From: an uncultured Lachnospiraceae bacterium
GTDB taxonomy: Bacteria; Bacillota; Clostridia; Lachnospirales; Lachnospiraceae
NCBI GenBank assembly: GCA_947243855.1
Contig: CAMXIK010000001.1
Span: 124,001-188,000, forward strand
Length of the DNA: 64,000 bases
Direction of reading: 5' to 3'
Part shown: piece by piece, positions 51,484 to 59,434 of the stretch
Numbering within the stretch: the stretch's first letter is position 1
Layout of the letters: each line of letters starts with the position of its first letter
The notes under the pieces: model-generated
What the model was told of the DNA's origin: nothing
Database searches by the model: none
What the model saw: the letters and a program-made list of their open reading frames with translations, nothing else
Program-made: the position numbers and the translations under genes

Positions 51484-51512
51484 ACAATATTCCTTTTTTG
51501 ATATAATGTCAA
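51484..51512 (-). promoter_or_regulatory. Promoter of the toxin-antitoxin pair
   Basis: On the minus strand TTGACA (51512-51507), 17-bp spacer, TATTGT (51489-51484). It lies about 20 bp upstream of the toxin start. Confidence 0.75.
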
Positions 51513-51738
51513 GTAAGCAATGGTAAGTGAAAATTATCTGCATGGAAAAACAAGGCACACGGAATCGTGCGATGTTGAAGATCAGATATCTGTAAAGGGA
51601 ATACGAATAAAACCTTACAGATATTAGAAAGTAATCAGATATATCATATATCATACTATGCTTAAGGAAATAAAGCAAACAAATTTGGCTATTTTTTGAT
51701 TGTGAGGGGAAACTTGCGAAAATAGCCGCTAAATTTCC
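51513..51738. other. Non-coding stretch between TA pair and ileS leader
   Basis: About 225 bp of AT-rich sequence. A minus-strand open frame crosses it (to 51882) but has no family, no ribosome site and overlaps the toxin, so no gene is called. No other structure seen. Confidence 0.6.
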
Positions 51739-51767
51739 TTGACAATTCCCCTTTTCAATGCCAAAAT
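51739..51767 (+). promoter_or_regulatory. ileS promoter
   Basis: TTGACA (51739-51744), 17-bp spacer, CAAAAT (51762-51767). The transcription start would lie just before the T-box leader. Confidence 0.65.
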
Positions 51768-51774
51768 GATAAGC

Positions 51775-52085
51775 AGTTATCATAGGCACAGACGTTGAGG
51801 AAGACAGTACCCGATTTTTGAAAGCTGCAGCGAGCCGGGGATGGTGCAAGCCCGGTACGAGTAGGGGATCGGAGAAGATCACTTCTGAGTTTCAGACCGA
51901 ACTTTCAAAGCCTTTGCCGGAAACCGTTTTGGAACCGGAGAGTGCAGGATGAAACAGTAGGCTCTGACGGCGTTCCGCCGTTATCGGAAAGCGTATAGCC
52001 ATTTGCGGATGGCGGTGCGTCGTAACAGGTGGTATCACGAGAACTTTGCCCTCGTCCTTTTACGGGACGGGGGCTTTGCTTTTTC
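51775..52085 (+). ncRNA. T-box riboswitch leader of ileS
   Basis: A leader of about 310 nt. Stem I includes the distal-loop block AGCGAGCCGGGGATGGTG and a likely specifier ATC (isoleucine, 51878-51880) within AGAAGATCACTTCT. The T-box sequence AACAGGTGGTATCACGAG lies at 52024-52041; its TGGT pairs with the ACCA end of uncharged tRNA-Ile. The terminator follows at 52048-52085. Uncharged tRNA-Ile would stabilise the antiterminator and allow ileS transcription. Confidence 0.88.
52048..52085 (+). terminator. T-box leader terminator
   Basis: GCCCTCGTCC pairs with GGACGGGGGC (10 bp, one G-U) around a 7-nt loop, then TTTGCTTTTTC. The conditional terminator of the ileS leader. Confidence 0.88.
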
Positions 52086-52103
52086 AAAGAAAGGATGGAC
52101 GCT

Positions 52104-55100
52104 ATGTATCAGAAAGTTGACGCAAACCTGAATTTTGTGGACAGAGAAAAAGAAGTATGCCTTTTCTGGAAGGAGAACAATATTTTTCAGAAAAGTATGG
52201 ACTCCCGCAAGGACGGCCCGACCTACACCTTTTACGACGGCCCTCCGACGGCCAACGGCAAGCCTCACATCGGGCACGTACTGACACGTGTCATCAAGGA
52301 TATGATTCCCAGATACCGCACCATGAAGGGCTGTATGGTGCCCCGAAAAGCAGGCTGGGACACCCATGGGCTGCCCGTGGAGCTGGAAGTGGAAAAGCTT
52401 CTGGGACTGGACGGCAAGGAGCAGATCGAGGAGTACGGTCTTGACCCGTTTATCAGCAAATGTAAGGAATCCGTGTGGAAATATAAGGGCATGTGGGAGG
52501 ATTTCTCCGGCACGGTGGGATTCTGGGCCGATATGGACGATCCCTACGTGACCTATCACGACGATTTTATCGAGTCCGAGTGGTGGGCGCTTAAGCAGAT
52601 TTGGGACAAGGGCCTTTTGTACAAAGGCTTTAAGATCGTGCCCTATTGCCCCCGCTGCGGCACGCCGCTGTCCTCCCATGAGGTGGCGCAAGGCTACAAG
52701 GCGGTGAAGGAACGTTCCGCTATCGCCAGATTTAAGGTAAAGGACGAGGACGCTTATTTCCTTGCATGGACGACCACGCCGTGGACGCTGCCCTCTAATG
52801 TGGCGCTCTGCGTGAATCCGTCCGAGACCTATGTGAAGGTAAAGGCGGCGGACGGTTACACTTACTATATGGCCGAGGCGCTTTTAGATACGGTGCTGGG
52901 TAAGCTTGCTGCGGACGATAAGCCGGCCTATGAAGTTTTGGAGACTTACGTCGGGACAGATTTGGAGTATAAAGAGTACGAGCCTCTTTTTGCCTGTGCG
53001 GGCGAGGAAGCGGCGAAGCAGAAAAAGAAAGCCCATTATGTGACCTGCGACAATTACGTTACCATGACGGACGGTACCGGTATCGTGCATATCGCCCCTG
53101 CCTTTGGTGAGGACGACGCGCAGGTTGGCCGTAAATACGACCTTCCTTTCGTACAGTTTGTGGACGGCAAGGGCAATATGACTGAGGAGACGCCTTATGC
53201 GGGTCTGTTTGTGAAAAAGGCGGACCCGGAAGTCATCAAGGATCTGGACAAAGAAGGAAAGCTGTTTGACGCGCCTAAGTTTGAGCACGATTACCCGTTC
53301 TGCTGGCGTTGCGATACGCCCCTGATTTATTATGCCCGCGAGTCATGGTTTATCAAAATGACGGCGGTGCGCGACGATCTCGTGCGGAACAACAAGACGG
53401 TCAACTGGATTCCCGAATCCATCGGCGAGGGGCGTTTCGGCAACTGGCTGGAAAACATTCAGGATTGGGGCATTTCAAGAAACCGTTATTGGGGTACGCC
53501 CTTAAACGTGTGGGAATGCGAGGGGTGCGGTCACATGGAGGCCATCGGTTCCCGCGAAGAACTGGAAAAAATGAGCGGCAATGCGGCGGCAAAAACGGTG
53601 GAACTGCACAGGCCCTATATCGACGAGATTACCTGTACCTGTCCGGAATGCGGCAAAACCATGAAGCGGGTTCCGGAGGTGATCGACTGCTGGTTTGATT
53701 CCGGCGCGATGCCGTTTGCCCAGCATCATTATCCTTTTGAGAATAAAGAGCTGTTTGACAGCCAGTTCCCGGCCCAGTTTATCTCCGAGGCGGTTGACCA
53801 GACGCGCGGGTGGTTCTACTCGTTGATGGCGGAGTCTACCCTGCTGTTTAACTGTGCGCCTTTTGAGAACGTCATCGTGTTGGGACACGTGCAGGACGAG
53901 AACGGACAGAAGATGAGCAAGAGCAAGGGCAACGCGGTAGATCCTTTCGAGGCTCTTGAGACTTATGGGGCGGACGCGATCCGCTGGTATTTCTATATCA
54001 ATTCCGCGCCATGGCTGCCCAACCGTTTCCACGGTAAGGCGGTGCAGGAGGGACAGCGTAAATTCCTCGGCACGCTCTGGAATACGTATGCCTTTTTCGT
54101 TCTGTACGCGAATATCGACAACTTTGACGCGACGAAGTACGCGTTGGAATACGATAAACTGCCCGTTATGGACAAGTGGCTGCTGTCCAAACTGAACACA
54201 GCCGTAAAGGAAGTGGACGATCATCTGGACAATTACAGAATCCCCGAAGCGGCCAGAGTATTGGATAACTTTGTGGACGAGATGAGCAACTGGTATGTGA
54301 GAAGAAGCCGCGAGCGTTTCTGGGCGAAGGGGATGGAGCAGGATAAGATCAACGCTTACATGACGCTCTACACGGCCCTTGTGGATATCTGCAAGTGTGC
54401 GGCTCCCATGATTCCCTTTATGACGGAGGAGATTTACCGTAATCTGGTGTGCAGTATCGACAAGGACGCGCCGGAGAGCATTCACTTATGCGATTTCCCT
54501 ACGGCCGACGAGGGAATGATCGACAAGAAGCTTGAGGATTCCATGGAAGAAGTTTTGAAGATCGTGGTGATGGGCCGCGCGGCCCGCAACACGGCGAACA
54601 TTAAGAACCGCCAGCCCATTGGCACCATGTATGTGAAGGCGGAGTCTGTGCTCGACGATTTCTGTCTGGATATCGTTAAGGATGAGCTGAATGTGAAGGA
54701 GATTGTATTCTCAGACGATGTGTCGGCGTTTACCACCTACAGCTTCAAGCCCCAGCTTAAGACTGTCGGTCCGAAGTACGGCAAACAGCTCGGCGGCATC
54801 AAGGCGTATCTGTCCGGCGTGGACGGCAGCGCGGCTATGGAGACTTTAAAGACGGAGGGCAAGCTTACCTTTGATGTGGACGGTGTGGAAGTTTCCCTTG
54901 CAGAGGAAGACCTGCTCATTGATATGGCGCAGAAGGACGGTTTCGTGGCGGAGGCCGACAATTATGTGACGGTAGTGCTCGACACGAACCTGACAGAAGA
55001 CCTGATCGAGGAGGGCTTTGTCTACGAGATCATCAGCAAGATCCAGACGATGAGAAAGGATGCGGATTTTGAGGTCATGGATCACATCAAAGTTTCCTTT

Positions 55101-55259
55101 AACGGGAATGAGAAGGTGGCACAGATTGCCGCGAAAAATGAGGCGGTGATTGCCGGGAAGGTGCTGGCTGAAAGCATTGGCACGGGAGAGAGTCTTTCCG
55201 TCTCCAAGGAGTGGAATGTGAACGGGGAGAAAGTGACGATTGATGTGGAAAAAGTATAA
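52104..55259 (+). CDS. ileS: Isoleucyl-tRNA synthetase, long (type 2-like) form
   Basis: 1051 residues; it attaches isoleucine to tRNA-Ile. HIGH motif at residues 55-58 (NGKPHIGHV), KMSKSKGN at about 602-609, CP1 editing domain between, and C-terminal anticodon-binding domain. The length exceeds the usual 920-residue bacterial form and fits the eukaryote-like IleRS2 group, several of which resist mupirocin. AAAGGA lies 8 bases before ATG 52104; the ATG at 52095 overlaps it. Regulated by the T-box leader upstream. Confidence 0.93.
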   Translation: MYQKVDANLNFVDREKEVCLFWKENNIFQKSMDSRKDGPTYTFYDGPPTANGKPHIGHVLTRVIKDMIPRYRTMKGCMVPRKAGWDTHGLPVELEVEKLLGLDGKEQIEEYGLDPFISKCKESVWKYKGMWEDFSGTVGFWADMDDPYVTYHDDFIESEWWALKQIWDKGLLYKGFKIVPYCPRCGTPLSSHEVAQGYKAVKERSAIARFKVKDEDAYFLAWTTTPWTLPSNVALCVNPSETYVKVKAADGYTYYMAEALLDTVLGKLAADDKPAYEVLETYVGTDLEYKEYEPLFACAGEEAAKQKKKAHYVTCDNYVTMTDGTGIVHIAPAFGEDDAQVGRKYDLPFVQFVDGKGNMTEETPYAGLFVKKADPEVIKDLDKEGKLFDAPKFEHDYPFCWRCDTPLIYYARESWFIKMTAVRDDLVRNNKTVNWIPESIGEGRFGNWLENIQDWGISRNRYWGTPLNVWECEGCGHMEAIGSREELEKMSGNAAAKTVELHRPYIDEITCTCPECGKTMKRVPEVIDCWFDSGAMPFAQHHYPFENKELFDSQFPAQFISEAVDQTRGWFYSLMAESTLLFNCAPFENVIVLGHVQDENGQKMSKSKGNAVDPFEALETYGADAIRWYFYINSAPWLPNRFHGKAVQEGQRKFLGTLWNTYAFFVLYANIDNFDATKYALEYDKLPVMDKWLLSKLNTAVKEVDDHLDNYRIPEAARVLDNFVDEMSNWYVRRSRERFWAKGMEQDKINAYMTLYTALVDICKCAAPMIPFMTEEIYRNLVCSIDKDAPESIHLCDFPTADEGMIDKKLEDSMEEVLKIVVMGRAARNTANIKNRQPIGTMYVKAESVLDDFCLDIVKDELNVKEIVFSDDVSAFTTYSFKPQLKTVGPKYGKQLGGIKAYLSGVDGSAAMETLKTEGKLTFDVDGVEVSLAEEDLLIDMAQKDGFVAEADNYVTVVLDTNLTEDLIEEGFVYEIISKIQTMRKDADFEVMDHIKVSFNGNEKVAQIAAKNEAVIAGKVLAESIGTGESLSVSKEWNVNGEKVTIDVEKV

Positions 55260-56667
55260 CGGCAGAATCGCTGCCGTATGTGTCTTAATCCTCATGCTCT
55301 GTATGACGATTTTCCCTGCGGACAGCGGGACGGAGCATGATTTCGCTCCTGTGTCCTACGACCTGACAAACCTTCCGCCTATGGAGAATGAAATGTACGC
55401 CGAGTGGGAGGGCAACATTTATTACCGGCAGTATTCCGATGAAGATATGGAGGATGGCGGGCTATGGGCGTATTTTGGGTCTGTTCCGGGTACGGAAAAA
55501 GAGATCATGTGCATGAAACCGGACGGGAGCGTGACACAGGTCGGGATGGATTATGGTTGTAATGAGTTTTATATTGTCAATGGCAGAATCTATTCCAGTG
55601 CATATGGCTGGACGGACGACGAAGGGCGGGAGGTGATCCACGACGGGGTTTATTCCTGTGCTCTGGATGGGAGCGATGTGAGAGAATATGATTCCTCTTG
55701 GATATATGATGTGAGGGGCGACAAGATTGTCTGCGCGATGGGGGATAATGCGCTTGCATGGATCGACGGGCGGGATGGGGAGGAACATATCCTGCTGCCG
55801 AAGAACGACGCGTATCACGGCTCGGTGTATCTGGGAGCCACGGAGGAAGCGGTATTTTTATCTAAGCTTGTGAGGAATGAGTCGGAAGAGTACGAAGAAT
55901 ACTTGCAGCCCTATGATGTGACGCTGTATTTTGTTGACTATCAGGGGAATACAAAGGATCTGGCGACGGTCACCATGCAGGAGTATACGGAAGACTGTGT
56001 GTCGGAAGAATTTTTGGTGAACGTAAATCAATCGCCGCTTTTCATTTCTTACTTTCAGATTATGGAGAATGATCTTTATTTTTCCGTTGGCACTACCAAC
56101 GGTACGGCACATGTATATTCTGGCGGCATGATCTATCGGGTGAAAAAGGATGGAAGCGGCCTAACCCGGCTTGTAAAGGAATCCCTTACAGAGAGTTTCT
56201 ATCTGTATGATAATGGTGCGAACAGGGTTTTGTTCTGCCGCATGCCAGATCAGAGAACCGGCGAGTGGCAGGATGAAATGCAGCAGGTCATCCTGCAGGG
56301 AAAAGCTGTCGATGATATCGTGGTGCGGGACGCCGATCAGACCTATTTCGACCAGCCCCACAGCTATGTGAATGCAGACGGCGCTGACGAGATTCTTTTT
56401 TATCCTGATACTTCCGGCGTCTGCTATGTATTGCTAACTTCGGAGGAAAGCGAAGCATTGGGCATCCGGACGCATGTGGACTGGGATATGGTACAGCAGA
56501 TCGGAGATATAGAATATCTGAACGGAAAATTGTTTTTTACCGTGACAGATCTGACTTACAGTAAAGAGTATAGCATGGGATGGCGGGACGGATATGAGCG
56601 CGGCAGAAGCGTGTGTTATTGTAAAGACCTAGAGAGCGGAGAAATCCGCGCACTCTATGAATACTGA
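55243..56667 (+). CDS. Exported propeller-like protein of unknown function
   Basis: 474 residues. N-terminal signal/anchor (about 5-28). The remainder shows repeating blocks with aromatic strands and turn motifs (YSCALDGSDVREY, MIYRVKKDGSGLTRL, NGKLFFTVTDLTYSKEY), in the style of DUF5050/beta-propeller surface proteins. It overlaps the end of ileS by 17 bases and may be cotranscribed by read-through. A GGGGAG ribosome site is 13-15 bases from the ATG. Role unknown. Confidence 0.7.
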   Translation: MWKKYNGRIAAVCVLILMLCMTIFPADSGTEHDFAPVSYDLTNLPPMENEMYAEWEGNIYYRQYSDEDMEDGGLWAYFGSVPGTEKEIMCMKPDGSVTQVGMDYGCNEFYIVNGRIYSSAYGWTDDEGREVIHDGVYSCALDGSDVREYDSSWIYDVRGDKIVCAMGDNALAWIDGRDGEEHILLPKNDAYHGSVYLGATEEAVFLSKLVRNESEEYEEYLQPYDVTLYFVDYQGNTKDLATVTMQEYTEDCVSEEFLVNVNQSPLFISYFQIMENDLYFSVGTTNGTAHVYSGGMIYRVKKDGSGLTRLVKESLTESFYLYDNGANRVLFCRMPDQRTGEWQDEMQQVILQGKAVDDIVVRDADQTYFDQPHSYVNADGADEILFYPDTSGVCYVLLTSEESEALGIRTHVDWDMVQQIGDIEYLNGKLFFTVTDLTYSKEYSMGWRDGYERGRSVCYCKDLESGEIRALYEY

Positions 56668-56761
56668 TCTGCGGACGGTATGAGACGCGCGGTAAATGCA
56701 TGGCGCGGATGTGAAGCGCAGCGATTCCTGCAAGGGAAAATGTGAAATTTAAATCTTTATA

Positions 56762-56790
56762 TGGTCAAAAGACAAAATACAAGCTATAAT
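56762..56790 (+). promoter_or_regulatory. glgP promoter
   Basis: TGGTCA (56762-56767), 17-bp spacer, TATAAT (56785-56790). Perfect -10 with a moderate -35, 57 bp upstream of the glgP start codon. Confidence 0.78.
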
Positions 56791-56846
56791 AGAAAGGAAT
56801 ATGAAAAGACTTCTGTGACATAAGAGACAGCAAGGAGGAGGAAGAA

Positions 56847-59363
56847 ATGATAAAAAAAGCACCGGCGACAACTTTTGATACAGAGCTTTTTAAGAGAAGC
56901 GTCCTATACAATGTAAAGACCCTTTACAGAAAGACGCTGGAGGAGGCGACGGATCAACAGATCTTTCAGGCAGTGTCCTACGCCATCAAGGACGCCATTG
57001 TGGATCAGTGGTTAAAATCCCAGAAAGAGTATGACAGGCAGGACCCTAAGATGGTTTACTATCTGTCCATGGAGTTCTTGATGGGCCGTGCTCTGGGAAA
57101 TAATATGATTAACTTACAGGCTTATAAGGCGGTGGAGAAGGCGCTTGAGGAGCTTGGTATCGACATCAACGTGGTGGAGGATCAGGAGCCAGACGCGGCT
57201 CTCGGAAACGGCGGCTTGGGACGTCTGGCAGCCTGCTTTTTGGACTCTTTAGCAACCCTTGGCTACGCGGCTTACGGCTGCGGTATCCGTTACCGTTACG
57301 GTATGTTCAAGCAGGAGATTCGCGACGGCTATCAGGTGGAAGTGCCGGATAACTGGCTCAAAGACGGCAATCCCTTCGAACTGCGCCGTCCGGAGTATGC
57401 GAAAGAGGTGCGCTTCGGCGGCTATGTGAATGTCTATGTGGATGAGAACGGCAGAAGCAATTTCAGACAGGAAGGTTATCAGGCTGTGACGGCCATTCCT
57501 TACGATCTGCCGGTTGTAGGATATGGCAACGGTATTGTAAATACCCTTCGTATCTGGGATGCGGAGCCGGTGAACTGCTTCCAGTTGGATTCCTTTGACA
57601 AGGGCGATTATCAGAAGGCGGTAGAGCAGGAGAACCTTGCGAGAAATATCGTGGAGGTGCTTTACCCGAACGACAACCATTACGCGGGCAAGGAACTTCG
57701 CTTAAAACAGCAGTATTTCTTCATTTCTGCGTCTGTGCAGGAAGCCGTTGCGAAATATATGCGCAAGCATGAGGATATCAGGAAGTTCCATGAGAAAGTG
57801 ACCTTCCAGTTGAACGATACCCATCCGACGGTGGCGATTGCGGAGCTGATGCGTATTTTGATGGATGAGCATTATCTGACATGGGACGAGGCGTGGGAGG
57901 TAACCACAAAGACATGCGCATACACCAACCACACGATCATGTCGGAGGCTTTGGAGAAATGGCCCATCGAGCTTTTTTCCAGACTGCTTCCCAGAGTGTA
58001 CCAGATTGTGGAGGAGATCAACCGCCGCTTTATCGCAAGAATCGAGCAGATGTATCCCGGCAATCAGGAAAAAGTCAGGAAGATGGCGATTATCTATGAC
58101 GGGCAGGTAAAGATGGCCCATCTGGCAATCGCGGCAGGCTACTCCGTAAACGGTGTGGCAAGATTACATACGGAAATTTTGAAGAATCAGGAGCTTAAGG
58201 ATTTCTATGAGATGATGCCGGAGAAGTTTAACAATAAGACCAACGGCATTACTCAGAGACGTTTCCTGCTCCATGCAAATCCCTTGCTTGCCGATTGGGT
58301 GACAGCCCATGTGGGCAGCGACTGGATCACCGATCTGCCTAAGATCAACAAGTTAAGGATTTATGCAGACGACGAGAAGGCGCAGCAGGAGTTTATGAAC
58401 ATCAAGTACCAGAACAAGGTGCGTCTGGCGGAGTATATTTTGGAGCACAACGGCATCGAGGTAGATCCCCGTTCCATCTTTGACGTGCAGGTAAAGCGTC
58501 TCCATGAGTATAAGCGTCAGTTGTTGAATATCCTGCATGTGATGTATCTCTACAATGAATTGAAAGAGCATCCGGATATGGAGTTCTATCCCAGAACGTT
58601 CATCTTCGGCGCGAAAGCGGCGGCAGGCTACAAAAATGCAAAATTGACCATCAAGCTGATCAATTCTGTGGCGGATGTGGTAAACAACGATCCAGCCATC
58701 AAGGGAAAGATCAAGGTGGTATTTATTGAGAATTACCGGGTGTCCAATGCGGAGATTATTTTTGCGGCGGCGGACGTGTCCGAGCAGATCTCCACGGCGA
58801 GTAAGGAGGCTTCTGGTACAGGTAACATGAAGTTTATGTTGAACGGCGCGCTGACCATCGGCACCATGGACGGCGCGAATGTGGAGATCGTGGAGGAAGT
58901 AGGCGAGGAGAATGCGTTTATTTTTGGTCTTTCCTCCGACGAAGTGATCCGTTATGAGAATTACGGCGGCTACGATCCCACCGAGATCTTTAATAACGAT
59001 CCCGATGTGAGAAAGGTGCTGATGCAGTTGATCAACGGCACCTATGCGCCGGGCGATCCGGATCTGTTCCGCTCCCTTTACAATTCTCTGTTGAATACGC
59101 AGAGCACCGCCAAGGCGGACACCTATTTTATCCTAAAGGATTTCAAGGCTTATGCGGAAGCGCAGAAGAAGGTAGAAGCGGCTTACAGGAACGAGAAAGG
59201 CTGGGCGAAGAGCGCGATCTTAAATGTGGCGTGCTCCGGCAAATTTACCTCTGACAGAACCATTCAGGAGTATGTGGATGAGATTTGGAAGCTCGACAAG
59301 GTTGTGCTTCCCAAGGAGCCGGTGACGACGGCGCCTGTGGCCACAAAGATTGTTAAGCCATAA
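56847..59363 (+). CDS. glgP: Glycogen/alpha-glucan phosphorylase
   Basis: 838 residues, GT35 family. It releases glucose 1-phosphate from alpha-1,4-glucan. The PLP lysine is in EASGTGNMKFMLNG (Lys about residue 661), and the QLNDTHPTVAIAE and NGGLGRLAACF motifs are intact. AAGGAGGAGG precedes the ATG. No other glycogen genes adjoin. Transcribed from its own promoter and ended by a strong hairpin. Confidence 0.96.
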   Translation: MIKKAPATTFDTELFKRSVLYNVKTLYRKTLEEATDQQIFQAVSYAIKDAIVDQWLKSQKEYDRQDPKMVYYLSMEFLMGRALGNNMINLQAYKAVEKALEELGIDINVVEDQEPDAALGNGGLGRLAACFLDSLATLGYAAYGCGIRYRYGMFKQEIRDGYQVEVPDNWLKDGNPFELRRPEYAKEVRFGGYVNVYVDENGRSNFRQEGYQAVTAIPYDLPVVGYGNGIVNTLRIWDAEPVNCFQLDSFDKGDYQKAVEQENLARNIVEVLYPNDNHYAGKELRLKQQYFFISASVQEAVAKYMRKHEDIRKFHEKVTFQLNDTHPTVAIAELMRILMDEHYLTWDEAWEVTTKTCAYTNHTIMSEALEKWPIELFSRLLPRVYQIVEEINRRFIARIEQMYPGNQEKVRKMAIIYDGQVKMAHLAIAAGYSVNGVARLHTEILKNQELKDFYEMMPEKFNNKTNGITQRRFLLHANPLLADWVTAHVGSDWITDLPKINKLRIYADDEKAQQEFMNIKYQNKVRLAEYILEHNGIEVDPRSIFDVQVKRLHEYKRQLLNILHVMYLYNELKEHPDMEFYPRTFIFGAKAAAGYKNAKLTIKLINSVADVVNNDPAIKGKIKVVFIENYRVSNAEIIFAAADVSEQISTASKEASGTGNMKFMLNGALTIGTMDGANVEIVEEVGEENAFIFGLSSDEVIRYENYGGYDPTEIFNNDPDVRKVLMQLINGTYAPGDPDLFRSLYNSLLNTQSTAKADTYFILKDFKAYAEAQKKVEAAYRNEKGWAKSAILNVACSGKFTSDRTIQEYVDEIWKLDKVVLPKEPVTTAPVATKIVKP

Positions 59364-59389
59364 ACGCAGCGGCATGAATTGAAAAGAAG

Positions 59390-59422
59390 GCCTCCTTCGG
59401 AATATTAGAAGGAGGCTTTTTT
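59390..59422 (+). terminator. Terminator after glgP
   Basis: GCCTCCTTC (59390-59398) pairs with GAAGGAGGC (59408-59416), then TTTTTT. The next gene's ribosome site follows almost directly, so the TPR gene is either expressed by read-through or from an unseen promoter. Confidence 0.9.
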
Positions 59423-59434
59423 CAAAGGAGAGAT

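Noticed and set aside
51397-51882. 161-codon minus-strand open frame
   Set aside because: Overlaps the toxin gene and the T-box leader antisense, no ribosome site, no family, composition like non-coding DNA.
53502-54485. 327-codon minus-strand open frame
   Set aside because: Antisense to the anticodon-binding and catalytic regions of ileS; no motif.
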